This document shows positions 47,100 through 55,973 of a stretch of 64,000 bases of DNA, one piece after another. The position numbers and the translations under genes were made by a program. The notes beneath the pieces are model-generated. The model had not been told where the DNA came from, ran no database searches, and saw only the letters and a program-made list of their open reading frames with translations. How positions within the stretch are numbered: position 1 is the stretch's first letter; each line of letters opens with the position of its first letter. The DNA lies in NCBI GenBank assembly GCA_001897675.1, contig MKUE01000124.1, positions 1 to 64,000 of the forward strand. Reading direction: 5' to 3'. The stretch comes from Thiobacillus sp. 65-1059 (GTDB taxonomy: Bacteria; Pseudomonadota; Gammaproteobacteria; Burkholderiales; Thiobacillaceae).

Positions 47100-48476
47100 A
47101 TGTGCCCTCCTGATCCAAAAGACATATCCCAGCCTCCCGAACCGATCGGTGCGTACAAGGTTTTGATCATTGATGACGAACCGGAAATCGCACGCATACT
47201 CGGGCGCGTGATACAGACCTGCGGCGACTTTCAGGTCGCCGTCCGGGTCGGCAAGTTCGATCTGGAGCACGAACTCGCCGCGCTTGAGCCGACCCTGATA
47301 TTCCTCGATCTGGTGATGCCGGATTTCGATGGATTCGAGGTATTGAGCCGGATTCAAGGCATCCTGCCGGACACCCCGGTTGTGGTCGTTAGCGCATATT
47401 CCACCATCGAAAATGCCGTACGCGCAGTGAAACTGGGGGCATTCGACTTCCTGCCGAAACCCTTCGATCCCGAGTCCGTGCAGCTGATCGTCGCCAAGCT
47501 CGAACAGGACCTGGTGCTGCGCGCGCGTTGCGAAGCCCTCAAACGCTCCCTGCTGGGCCAGGACGGATACCTGCGCAGCATCAACGGCCAGAGCGCAGCC
47601 ATCGAGCGCCTGCATAGCTGGATTCTGCGCGTGCGCCATACGCGCGCGAGCGTGCTGATCGAAGGCGAAAGCGGCACCGGCAAGGAATTGGTCGCGCGCG
47701 CGATACACGCCGACCAAGGGCCTTTCGTGGCGGTCAACATGGCAGCCATTCCCGATGAGCTGGCCGATTCCGAACTGTTCGGCCATCGGCGCGGCGCCTT
47801 TACCGGCGCCACCCAGGACCGCAAGGGCCTATTGTGCGAGGCGCATGGCGGGACCTTGTTCCTGGACGAAGTGAACTCCATGTCGCCCCTGATTCAAGCC
47901 AAGCTGTTGCGCGTCATCCAGGAAAGACGGGTGCGGCCCGTCGGGGGCGACAAGGAGCAGGAAGTCGACTTCCGCATCATTTCCGCCACCAACGAGAAAC
48001 TGGAGAAAATGGTGCAGGACGGCGGGTTCCGCCGCGACCTTTATCATCGCCTGCGCGTGCTGGGAACCACGCTGCCGCCGCTGCGTGAGCGCATCGAAGA
48101 CATACCGCTGCTTGCCCAGCAATTCATGCAGCACTACAGCCGCGCCCACGGCAAACGGGTGCGCCAGATCCGCTCCGATGCGCTGTACTACCTGCAGCAG
48201 ATGGCATGGCCGGGCAACGTGCGTGAACTCGAAAACCTGATCGAGGCGGCGGTGATTCTGTGCGAAGACTCGGCCCAGGAAATCACGCTGCCCATGCTGA
48301 ACCACATTGCGCGGGGAGAAGTCGTGGCGGAGGAAACCGGGCAGGACACGATCTTGACGCTGGCCGAAGCGGAGCGGATCCATGTCCGGCGCATCCTCGA
48401 AATGACGTCGGGCAACAAGACCCATGCCGCCCGGCTGTTAGGCATCGATTACAAGACGCTATTGCGCAGGCTGTAG
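47100..48476 (+). CDS. Sigma-54-dependent NtrC-family response regulator (candidate sox activator)
   Basis: A 458-residue cytoplasmic activator with the full NtrC layout. The receiver domain (about residues 19-130) has the acidic pocket D25-D26, phospho-acceptor D70 in LIFLDLVMP and K120. The AAA+ domain has Walker A GESGTGKE (189-196), the sigma-54 contacting loop GAFTGA (232-237) and Walker B FLDEV. A Fis-type helix-turn-helix ends the protein (NKTHAARLLGIDYKTLLRR). The ATG at 47100 is used; ATG at 47076 is also open. It is divergent from soxA and co-transcribed with the Tat-exported binding-like protein. Confidence 0.93.
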   Translation: MCPPDPKDISQPPEPIGAYKVLIIDDEPEIARILGRVIQTCGDFQVAVRVGKFDLEHELAALEPTLIFLDLVMPDFDGFEVLSRIQGILPDTPVVVVSAYSTIENAVRAVKLGAFDFLPKPFDPESVQLIVAKLEQDLVLRARCEALKRSLLGQDGYLRSINGQSAAIERLHSWILRVRHTRASVLIEGESGTGKELVARAIHADQGPFVAVNMAAIPDELADSELFGHRRGAFTGATQDRKGLLCEAHGGTLFLDEVNSMSPLIQAKLLRVIQERRVRPVGGDKEQEVDFRIISATNEKLEKMVQDGGFRRDLYHRLRVLGTTLPPLRERIEDIPLLAQQFMQHYSRAHGKRVRQIRSDALYYLQQMAWPGNVRELENLIEAAVILCEDSAQEITLPMLNHIARGEVVAEETGQDTILTLAEAERIHVRRILEMTSGNKTHAARLLGIDYKTLLRRL

Positions 48477-48495
48477 CTGGCGAGAGGAAAAAAAC

Positions 48496-49512
48496 ATGGC
48501 GAAAATGCGGGATTTTGCGCGCGGAAGAAGAAGGTTTCTCACCGCATTGGGCGGATTGGGAATGAGCGGCCTCGCGCTGAGCCTCGGCGCTGCGACCCGG
48601 CGCGAAACAGCACTGGACCGATTCGAGGGCGTCGTCGACAGAAACCTGTGCATCTCGCCCTCGTCCATGCCGGCATTGCGCATCGATCCTGCCGCCCTGC
48701 CGAAAGACCTGACTTTCGTTGGCACCCGATTGCTGAAACTGGGCTTTCTGGACGAGATCGCCCAACTTTACGGGAAGCGCACCGGAAACCGGGTCAGGGT
48801 GATCGGCGATGGATGCGATGGCGGCCTACTCGCAACGCGGTCGGGCAAGGCCCACTTCGGCGAATTATGCTGCCCGGTTCCGGATTCACCCGCCGCCGGC
48901 ATGCGCTGGCTGCCCGTGGCGCAAGACATGAAAGTGGTACTGACCTCGCCCGACAACCCGGTGCACGACATCAGTCTTGCCAACCTGCGCAAGGCGGCGA
49001 CCGGCGAAGTCCGGAACTGGCGCGAATTGGGGGGGGCCGACCGGCCGATCGCGTTCATCGTGCACAACCACTGCCCGCCTTATCTTGAACCTGTACGTAC
49101 CGTCCTGCTCGATGGCGGAAAAACCTGGTCGAAGCACGCCATGCGGTCCAACACCGACACCGACCACTTGCGCCATCTGGCGCGCTTTCGACCGTCCCTG
49201 GGGGTCGACAGCTGGGTGCTCGCCGCTCCCTACGTCAAGCGGGGCCAGCTCAAGGTCCTCAGCGTCGACGGCGTCATGCCAAGCGTTCACAGCGTTTCGC
49301 GCGGGGATTATCCGCTGAGCGGTCCGCTCAACCTTATCTTCGCGCTGTGGATGGATGACTTGATGCGGCCATTCCTGGATTTCATCTACAGCGAGGAGGG
49401 GCAACGGATCATCGCCAGAAACGCGGTCCCCGTGAGCGGCATACAGGCCGCCAAACTGGGCGATGCGCCGGAATACATCCGGGGATCGAAAAGCGGTACG
49501 CTCAAGGGCTAG
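48496..49512 (+). CDS. Tat-exported PBP-like (phosphate-binding-like) protein, probable periplasmic sensor partner
   Basis: A 338-residue protein beginning with a Tat signal: R12-R13 followed by F14-L15 in RRRFLTALGG. The rest has the fold pattern of PstS-like binding proteins (FVGTRLLKLGFLDEIAQLY, DISLANLRKAATGEVRNWRELGG, FLDFIYSEEGQRII). Five cysteines (C52, C107, C125, C126, C193), including an adjacent pair, are unusual for such a protein and suggest binding of a sulfur species or a folded metal site; that is inference. It lies 19 bases after the regulator and overlaps the end of the convergent kinase gene by 11 bases. No permease or ATPase is nearby, so transport seems unlikely. Confidence 0.8.
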   Translation: MAKMRDFARGRRRFLTALGGLGMSGLALSLGAATRRETALDRFEGVVDRNLCISPSSMPALRIDPAALPKDLTFVGTRLLKLGFLDEIAQLYGKRTGNRVRVIGDGCDGGLLATRSGKAHFGELCCPVPDSPAAGMRWLPVAQDMKVVLTSPDNPVHDISLANLRKAATGEVRNWRELGGADRPIAFIVHNHCPPYLEPVRTVLLDGGKTWSKHAMRSNTDTDHLRHLARFRPSLGVDSWVLAAPYVKRGQLKVLSVDGVMPSVHSVSRGDYPLSGPLNLIFALWMDDLMRPFLDFIYSEEGQRIIARNAVPVSGIQAAKLGDAPEYIRGSKSGTLKG

Positions 49513-51196
49513 GTTTGAGCCATACCGTGATGCCGCCGTTTGCGGCATCGGTGACCCGGATGTCGCCGCCATGCGCTTGCGCAATGGCACCGGCATTTGA
49601 AAGTCCCAGGCCCGTGCCGGTCGGTTTGGTCGTGAAGAACAGTTCGAAAGCCCTCTTCGCTTCGTCATCCGTGAAGCCCTTGCCGTAGTCGGTAAAGCGA
49701 ATGAAGTAGCGGCCATCCGGATCGGCGCCGATGACCACCTCGACAATCTGGTTTCCATTGGCCTCGAAGGCATTGTCCAGAATGTTGTCCACCATCTGCT
49801 CGAGCTGATAGCGGTCGCCCCTGGTGAAGTAGGGTCCGCCCGGCTGCAAGATCAAGTTGATCTTCGTCTCGTAATTCAGGTGCTGCCGCCTTTCCTGGTA
49901 GGCAAGCATGCAAGCGCCGAGTTCGATGGTTTCTATCTTCAGCTTGGCAGGCTTGCCAAAACGCAGCAGGTTGTCGATGGTCGAAGAGCAGCGGGTGCAG
50001 TAGTGCAGGATCAGATCGATCTCGGCGAGCAACTCGGGCTGGTTGGCGAAGCCCGGCTTCAACAGGTGGGCCGTGTTTTTGATCACCGTCATTGGATTGT
50101 TCAGATCGTGCGCCACCCGCATCGCCACCCTGCCCACGGCGGACAGTTTCTCCTGAGCGTGCATCTCGGCTTCCAACTGCCGCAGGCGCGACAGATGCCG
50201 AATCATGTCGTTGAAGGCGTTGACCAGTTGCCGAACTTCGCCGTGGCCACCGATTTTCAGGAGATTGAGCTGATCCGTCTTGATCTGTTCCGGCAGGTGG
50301 CCGACCGCCGCCGTCAATTGCCTGACCGGCGTCAACACGCGATGCAGGTAAATCGCGATGGCAATGGCAAGCAGCACGGCGCTAGCCAGGAGGGTCAATG
50401 CAATCAGACGCTTGGTGTGCGCCAGCACCTCGCGTGCCGGATCGGCGACGACGATATCGAGTGCCTGTATGTCATTTCCCGGAGACCAGACCGGAATGCG
50501 TATCGACGATGGCGGCTGCGGCCTGCCGGCCTGGACCGGATGCAGGGTCAGGCGCTCGTCGGACAGGATGGTCGCGTTCCCCCGCGTGCTGGTCTGGCGG
50601 CCCAGTTGAACCCAGCCGGTGATATCGTCGCCGACGATGATCGGCGTGGAGGAAATCACCCAGAGCTTTTCGTCGATCCAGGCCAGGGAAGCCCAGGTCT
50701 TGAGGGCAGTCCGTTTATCCTTCGGCATGCGGGCCAGCGCTTCGTTGCCCGCCGCAACGAGCCTGCCCGACGTGTCCCAGACTGCAAGCCACTCCAGGCG
50801 AAACGCTTTGGCTATGCGATTGAGGTCCGCCCGCAAGGGCACGGCCTCCCCATCCAGGTAAAAATGATATTGCGCGCTTTGCCGTAAATCGGAGTCGGCC
50901 ACCACAAGCTGGGCTAGCGCCTCATAGGTGGTGAGTTCATCCTGAATCAACTGGTGGATCTGGCTGTTCTGAATGGCCACACGCTCATTGTGCAGCCGGC
51001 TGAACTGCTGGCTGACGAAGCCGTCGATCCCGTAAAACATGACTGCCGAGATCATGGCCAGTATGGCCAGAAGGCCGGCCACGGCGCGGAACATAAGACT
51101 GTCCGGCAGAATGCCGGCGCCTCGCCTGATCAAGCCGGGAATGCTCGCCATACCCCTGGACCCAGGGAGGCTGCCGTGCTGGAGGGTTTCGTGCAT
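49502..51196 (-). CDS. Membrane sensor histidine kinase (candidate partner of the sox activator)
   Basis: A 564-residue inner-membrane kinase. Helix 1 (about residues 35-56) and helix 2 (263-286) flank a periplasmic sensor of about 200 residues containing a Cache/PAS-like [17 protein letters not shown] stretch. A HAMP linker follows (RVLTPVRQLTAAVGHLPEQI). The phospho-acceptor is H363 in VAHDLNNPM. The ATPase boxes are N471 and N475 (NILDNAFEAN), DYGKGF and GTGLGLS. ATG at 51151 is an alternative start. It is convergent with the regulator-binding protein operon and overlaps its end, a compact arrangement that supports one system. Confidence 0.9.
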   Translation of the reverse strand: MHETLQHGSLPGSRGMASIPGLIRRGAGILPDSLMFRAVAGLLAILAMISAVMFYGIDGFVSQQFSRLHNERVAIQNSQIHQLIQDELTTYEALAQLVVADSDLRQSAQYHFYLDGEAVPLRADLNRIAKAFRLEWLAVWDTSGRLVAAGNEALARMPKDKRTALKTWASLAWIDEKLWVISSTPIIVGDDITGWVQLGRQTSTRGNATILSDERLTLHPVQAGRPQPPSSIRIPVWSPGNDIQALDIVVADPAREVLAHTKRLIALTLLASAVLLAIAIAIYLHRVLTPVRQLTAAVGHLPEQIKTDQLNLLKIGGHGEVRQLVNAFNDMIRHLSRLRQLEAEMHAQEKLSAVGRVAMRVAHDLNNPMTVIKNTAHLLKPGFANQPELLAEIDLILHYCTRCSSTIDNLLRFGKPAKLKIETIELGACMLAYQERRQHLNYETKINLILQPGGPYFTRGDRYQLEQMVDNILDNAFEANGNQIVEVVIGADPDGRYFIRFTDYGKGFTDDEAKRAFELFFTTKPTGTGLGLSNAGAIAQAHGGDIRVTDAANGGITVWLKPSP

Positions 51197-51456
51197 GATG
51201 GCACTATGCTACTGCAATAACCTGGTGTGGCCATGTGGGCGGCATTCGGTTGTTGAATCCTTGGGGCACGCCGGCAGCCCGGACGGGCCAACAAAGCCAC
51301 CCAATTCGGCAAGCATCCACTGCGGCACGCAGCAACGCTTGCCGGCTCCGATGCGCCGTCGTCCGGCGACGACTGTCCGCTGCGTATTGCGCCCGGCCAG
51401 AAAACGCCCCGGGGTTATTGCCGTTGCGGCTGCCTCGGGCCTTGCGTGCGCGCCAT

Positions 51457-52314
51457 TCAATGTCCGGTCATCGCCGCCCGTGCCCGCACCAGCCGGTCAT
51501 CGCGATAATCCGCGAAAGCCTGCTCGATCTCCTCGCGGGTGTTCATGACGAAGGGGCCGTACTGCACCACCGGTTCGCCGATCGGCCGGCCCGCCACCAG
51601 GATGAAGCGGGCGCCCTCCTCGCCTGCCACGATGTCCACCGTATCGCCGGTCCCCAGCACGGCCAGGTTGTGCGTCTGCAATTCCTGCCCTGCCAGGCGC
51701 GCGGCGCCTTCGAAAACATAGACGAAGGCATTGCGCGTTCCGCTCAGCGGAAGACTGAAACGCGCCGCGGCGGCGAGGGTGACGTCGAGATAGAGAACAT
51801 CGGTGGCGGAGTCCTCGATGACGCCGCGCACGCCGCCGAACTCGCCCGCCAGCACCCGCACCCGGCCCGCGTCCAGCGCCACCTCGGGAATCGCCGCCGA
51901 GGAGAACTCCTGATAGGCCGGATCGGACATCTTGTCGCGGGCCGGCAGGTTGATCCACAACTGAAAGCCGCGCATCAGGCCATCGGTCTGCTGCGGCATC
52001 TCCGAGTGGATGACGCCGCTGGCCGCCTTCATCCATTGCACGCCGCCGGCCTTGAGGTCGCCGCGGTTGCCCATGCTGTCGCGGTGCTCCATGTGGCCGT
52101 CGAGCATGTAGGTGAAGGTGATGAAGCCGCGATGCGGGTGCTCCGGAAAGCCGGCGATGTATTCGTCCGGATTGTCGCTGCCGAAGTGGTCGAGCATCAG
52201 GAAGGGATCCAGGTTCTTCAGCGCCGGCGTGCCTATGCTGCGGTGAACGGTGACCCCGGCACCTTCGGTCACTTCAAAGGCGGGGACAAGCTGGCGAATG
52301 TGGCGTGTGTTCAT
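51457..52314 (-). CDS. Pirin family protein
   Basis: A 285-residue double-cupin protein. The N-terminal cupin has the iron-site residues in HPHRGFITFTYMLDG (His) and the GGVQWMKAASGVIHSE segment. The C-terminal half is the weaker second cupin. Bacterial pirins such as YhhW act as quercetinases or redox sensors. The ATG at 52314 (MNTRHIRQ) is preferred over an upstream in-frame ATG. It lies 50 bases after the azoreductase gene and probably shares its transcript. The region 51197-51456, between it and the kinase gene, holds no recognisable gene. Confidence 0.9.
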   Translation of the reverse strand: MNTRHIRQLVPAFEVTEGAGVTVHRSIGTPALKNLDPFLMLDHFGSDNPDEYIAGFPEHPHRGFITFTYMLDGHMEHRDSMGNRGDLKAGGVQWMKAASGVIHSEMPQQTDGLMRGFQLWINLPARDKMSDPAYQEFSSAAIPEVALDAGRVRVLAGEFGGVRGVIEDSATDVLYLDVTLAAAARFSLPLSGTRNAFVYVFEGAARLAGQELQTHNLAVLGTGDTVDIVAGEEGARFILVAGRPIGEPVVQYGPFVMNTREEIEQAFADYRDDRLVRARAAMTGH

Positions 52315-52364
52315 GGAAACCTCCTTGGTCCGACTATGCATGATGGTCCGGCTCGACCCCGAGT

Positions 52365-53018
52365 TCAAACCGCCTCGGCGAGCGCCGGCCAGTCACGCTC
52401 CAGCACCTGGGCGATGCGTTCGGCCGCCTGCTGGCGCGCAACGTCGCCGCGCGCCATGCCGCGGTCGGCGGCGATCACCTCGACGTCGGCGATGCCGAGG
52501 AAGCCCAGCACGAATTTCAGCCAGGGCGTGGCGAAGTCGATGGCGCTGCCTACTTCGGTGCCGCCGCTGGCAGCGAGGACATAGACCTTCTTGCCGCTCA
52601 GCAGGCCTTCCGGGCCGTATTCAGTGTAGCGGAAGGTCAGCCGGGCACGCGCGACCTGGTCGATCCAGGCCTTGAGGCTGGCCGGCACGCCGAAGTTGTA
52701 GATGGGTGTGGCGATCACCAGCACGTCGGCCGCCATCAGTTCGCCCACCAGTTCGTCCGATCTCGCCAGGGCCTGGCGCTGGGCTGCGGTGCGCGCCTCG
52801 GGCTCGGTCAGGTTGGCATCGACCCAGGCGGCGTCGACCAGAGGCAGACCCGGCGCCACGTCGCGCCGGACCAGCTCCAGGCCGGGCATGCGCTCGGCCA
52901 ATTCATCGAGCATCAGGTCGGCGAGCCGGCGGCTGACGGAGTCCTCGGCGCGGGCGCTGGCATCGACGCGCAGCACGCGCAATTTGGTGGTGGGGGAAGG
53001 GGTTGGGTTTGCTTGCAT
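52365..53018 (-). CDS. azoR: FMN-dependent NADH-azoreductase
   Basis: A 217-residue flavodoxin-fold quinone/azo reductase that detoxifies quinones and electrophiles. Conserved features are the TPIYNFGVPASLKAWIDQVAR flavin-binding segment and the FRYTEYGPEGLLSGKK stretch. The ATG at 53018 (MQANPTPS) fits the family length. It is divergent from a LysR regulator, with an AT-rich gap between them, and precedes the pirin gene. Confidence 0.9.
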   Translation of the reverse strand: MQANPTPSPTTKLRVLRVDASARAEDSVSRRLADLMLDELAERMPGLELVRRDVAPGLPLVDAAWVDANLTEPEARTAAQRQALARSDELVGELMAADVLVIATPIYNFGVPASLKAWIDQVARARLTFRYTEYGPEGLLSGKKVYVLAASGGTEVGSAIDFATPWLKFVLGFLGIADVEVIAADRGMARGDVARQQAAERIAQVLERDWPALAEAV

Positions 53019-53076
53019 GACAATGATCTCCTGTGCGGCGCGGCACCCGTTTGGCACCATGGAAACATTGTCTGAT

Positions 53077-53132
53077 TTGCAAATAAAAGAATAAAGATTA
53101 AAAATTAGAAATCATTGTTCTTTATTTTGCAA
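53077..53132. promoter_or_regulatory. AT-rich inverted repeat between azoR and lysR
   Basis: TTGCAAATAAA (53077-53087) and TTTATTTTGCAA (53121-53132) form inverted arms across the 118-base divergent gap, which is far more AT-rich than its surroundings. It is a good place for the LysR regulator to control both azoR and its own gene. Confidence 0.45.
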
Positions 53133-53136
53133 CAAA

Positions 53137-54054
53137 ATGGACCGATTCGCCGACATGCACATGTTCGTGAGCGTGGTGGAAACCGGCAGCATCAGCGCCG
53201 CGGCCGAGCGCCTGGGCGTGGCCAAATCGGCCGTCAGCCGCCGCCTGGCGGAACTCGAATCGCGCCTCGGCGCCTCCCTCATCCATCGCACCACGCGCCG
53301 ACTCAACCTGACCGACAGCGGCCGCGCCTATTACGATCGCTGCGTCGTCATCCTGGCCGACCTGGACGAGGCGGAAGCCGCCGTATCCCAGGCCCATCAG
53401 GCGCTCAAGGGACGGCTCAAGGTGGCGCTGCCGCATTCATTCGGCCTGCTGCACCTGGCCCCGCTGATCCAGGAATTCATGACGCAGCATCCCCAGGTGC
53501 GCTTCGAACTCGATTTCAACGACCGCCAGATCGACCTGATGCAGGAAGGCTTCGACCTCGCCATTCGCATCGCCACGCTGGCCGATTCCAGCCTGATCGC
53601 CCGTCGCCTGGCGCCGATCCGCCACGCGATATCGGCCAGCCCGGACTATCTGGCGCGCCACGGCATCCCCGGGACCGCGGCCGAACTGGCGCATCACGTC
53701 TGCCTGGCCTACAGCAATCTGGAGCATCCCGGTCTGTGGTCGTACCGCGGCCCGGACGGCCTGCCCGGCAGCGTGCGGGTGCCGGTCCGCCTGGCGTCCA
53801 GCAGCGGCGATTTCCTGATGCGCGCCGCCATCGCCGGCGAAGGGCTGATCATGCACCCCACCTTCTACCTTCACGCGGCCCTGCGCAGCGGCCAACTGGT
53901 GCAGGTGCTGGCCGACCACAGCTGGCCGGAACTCTCGGCCTACGCGGTGTATCCGCCGACGCGCCATCTTTCCAGCCGGGTGCGGGCCTTCATCGACTTC
54001 GTGGCGGAGCGTCTGGCGGGCGAACCCTATTGGGACCGCGCCGGCCCGGCCTGA
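53137..54054 (+). CDS. LysR-family transcriptional regulator
   Basis: A 305-residue LysR-type regulator. The N-terminal helix-turn-helix is in FVSVVETGSISAAAERLGVAKSAVSRRLAELESRLGA; the effector-binding domain follows from about residue 90 (LKVALPHSFGLLHLAPLIQEF). It is divergent from azoR-pirin, the classic arrangement for an activator of a stress-response pair. It ends 38 bases before the convergent cfa gene. Confidence 0.93.
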   Translation: MDRFADMHMFVSVVETGSISAAAERLGVAKSAVSRRLAELESRLGASLIHRTTRRLNLTDSGRAYYDRCVVILADLDEAEAAVSQAHQALKGRLKVALPHSFGLLHLAPLIQEFMTQHPQVRFELDFNDRQIDLMQEGFDLAIRIATLADSSLIARRLAPIRHAISASPDYLARHGIPGTAAELAHHVCLAYSNLEHPGLWSYRGPDGLPGSVRVPVRLASSSGDFLMRAAIAGEGLIMHPTFYLHAALRSGQLVQVLADHSWPELSAYAVYPPTRHLSSRVRAFIDFVAERLAGEPYWDRAGPA

Positions 54055-54092
54055 AAACACGCCCGGCCCGCCCGCCGCGCATGGCCGGCGAC

Positions 54093-55304
54093 TCACTCGC
54101 CGCGATAGATGAAATCCCGCCTGAACGGATAATTGGGCTGGCTGCCGTCGACGCCCTTGCCCGCCAGCACCTGCCACAACTCCAGCCAGCCACGGTCGAA
54201 GGCATGGGCCGAACCCGCCATGTAGATGCGCCAGATACGGTATTTCTGCTCGCCGATCAGGCGGCGGGCTTCGTCGGCATGCTGCTCCAGCCGGGCGACC
54301 CAGTGCCACAGGGTCTTGCCGTAATGGGGGCGCAGGTTTTCGGCGTCGAGGCATTCGAGGCCGCTGCTGGCAGCGGCGCGCAGCACGTCGGAGGCGTGCA
54401 CCAGCTCGCCGCCGGGGAAAACATAATCGTCGATGAATTCGGATATCCCGCTGCCAAGGCCGCCGGATCCGGTTGCGGCGGCGGTGATGCCGTGATTGAG
54501 CACCAGCCCGCCGGGTTTGAGCAAGGCCATGATCTTGTCGAAGTACACGGCGAGATTCGCACGCCCGACATGCTCGAACATGCCGACGCTGGCGATCTTG
54601 TCGTAGCCGCCCAGTTCGGGCACGTCGCGGTAGTCCATCTTGCGCACCTCGACCCGGTCGCCCAGGCCGCGCGCGGCAATCTGCCGGCGGACGTAGGCAA
54701 GCTGATCGTCCGACAGGGTGATGCCCGCCGCACGCACGCCGTAGCGCTCCGCCGCATGCAGGATCAAGCCGCCCCAGCCGCAGCCGATATCGAGAAGGCG
54801 CTCGCCGGGATGCAGGTCGAGCTTGCGGCAGATATGTTCGAGCTTGGCTTCCTGCGCCGCATCGAGGCTCATGTCGACCGACTTGAAATAGGCGCACGAA
54901 TACACCCGCCGCGCATCCAGCCACAGGCCGTAGAAATCGTTGGAAACGTCGTAGTGATACTGGATGTTGCGGCGGTCCCTGGCCCGCGTGTGGCGCCACC
55001 ACTTCCACCCCTCCGAGCCGATTTTCGGCGCGCAGTCGCCGGCGTTGCAGAGGCGGTCGCCGAGCGCCAGGATGTCGCGGACGTCGCCGACGAGATCGAG
55101 CCCTCCTTCGACATAGGCCCGCGCCAGCGCGCCCAGGCTGGGGTCGGCCATCGCCTTGAGGCTGGATGGCCGCTGCAGCCGCACCCGCACCACGGCATCG
55201 GCGGCAGTGCCCACCCGCTCGCCGTTCCACAATTCGACGACGAACGGCAGGCCCGAGGCTTCCACCCGCCGCCGCAGCTGATGAACCAGCAATTGATTCA
55301 GCAT
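54093..55304 (-). CDS. cfa: Cyclopropane-fatty-acyl-phospholipid synthase
   Basis: Adds a methylene from SAM across double bonds of membrane phospholipid acyl chains; about 403 residues. The SAM site is LLDIGCGWGGLILHAAE, and the substrate helix includes YYHYDVSNDFYGLWL-type residues (here in YHYDVSNDFYGLW). The catalytic Cys and nearby residues lie in DYVFPGGELVHASD context. The ATG at 55304 (MLNQLLVHQ) follows a GGAGGAG site; a TTG just upstream is less likely. It lies 61 bases after the DUF3501 gene on the same strand. Confidence 0.93.
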   Translation of the reverse strand: MLNQLLVHQLRRRVEASGLPFVVELWNGERVGTAADAVVRVRLQRPSSLKAMADPSLGALARAYVEGGLDLVGDVRDILALGDRLCNAGDCAPKIGSEGWKWWRHTRARDRRNIQYHYDVSNDFYGLWLDARRVYSCAYFKSVDMSLDAAQEAKLEHICRKLDLHPGERLLDIGCGWGGLILHAAERYGVRAAGITLSDDQLAYVRRQIAARGLGDRVEVRKMDYRDVPELGGYDKIASVGMFEHVGRANLAVYFDKIMALLKPGGLVLNHGITAAATGSGGLGSGISEFIDDYVFPGGELVHASDVLRAAASSGLECLDAENLRPHYGKTLWHWVARLEQHADEARRLIGEQKYRIWRIYMAGSAHAFDRGWLELWQVLAGKGVDGSQPNYPFRRDFIYRGE

Positions 55305-55365
55305 CGCGCCCTCCTCCAAAGCAGGCGGCGCGTTGGTGTCGTGGTTTTACCGCCTGACTATGACT

Positions 55366-55950
55366 TTAGGCCAAATCCATCGCCAGCGCTGCGCGGGCGC
55401 TGTCCGCCAGCGCCGTCGCTTCCACCGTGTAGGCGGCGAGATCGATGCCCATGCGAACCGGGCTGCCGGCCTTGGCGGCCGCGATCGAAGCGGGGTCGAG
55501 CTCGAAGCGCAGGAAGTGCACCGACGAGGTTTTCTCCTCGTTCTCGCGCTCCAGATCCTCGTCGGCGATGGCGAATACCTTCGGCTGCTCGGCCACCTGC
55601 ACCCACACGCGGTCTTCGATGCCCTTCAGGCGGGCCAGCGCGAGCTTGCGCTCGTCCGGGTCGGAATACTGGATCATCATCGTCGCCTTCCAGTTGGTGC
55701 CGTCCGGAACCAGCGGGTTGTAGGCGTCGAGCTCGTCCTGGATGCCGGCGTCCTCGAAGGTGCGCTCGGCGCGCAGCATTTCCTGGATCTGGTAGCGCAT
55801 GGTTTTCTCGTCTTCGAAAATCAGCGTCACGTGGCCGCCCAGCTCGACCATGCGGTTCTTCTTGTGCGCCATCACTTCGGCGCGCATTGCGGGACGCACC
55901 TTGGCGTAGCCTTCCAGGGTCAGCAGGCTGTCACGGGTTATCTGCGGCAT
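55366..55950 (-). CDS. DUF3501 family protein
   Basis: A 194-residue protein of unknown function from the ATG at 55950 (MPQITRDSLLTLEGYAKVR). Characteristic segments are AHKKNRMVELGGHVTLIFEDEKTM and the C-terminal acidic helices. DUF3501 genes are repeatedly found behind a rubrerythrin and an Fe-S/CCG protein, as here, which suggests a shared redox task, perhaps in peroxide defence. The frame is part of a longer open stretch into the upstream gene, but only the 194 residues belong to it. Confidence 0.85.
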   Translation of the reverse strand: MPQITRDSLLTLEGYAKVRPAMRAEVMAHKKNRMVELGGHVTLIFEDEKTMRYQIQEMLRAERTFEDAGIQDELDAYNPLVPDGTNWKATMMIQYSDPDERKLALARLKGIEDRVWVQVAEQPKVFAIADEDLERENEEKTSSVHFLRFELDPASIAAAKAGSPVRMGIDLAAYTVEATALADSARAALAMDLA

Positions 55951-55973
55951 GTCATTCTCCTTGCTAGCGATGT

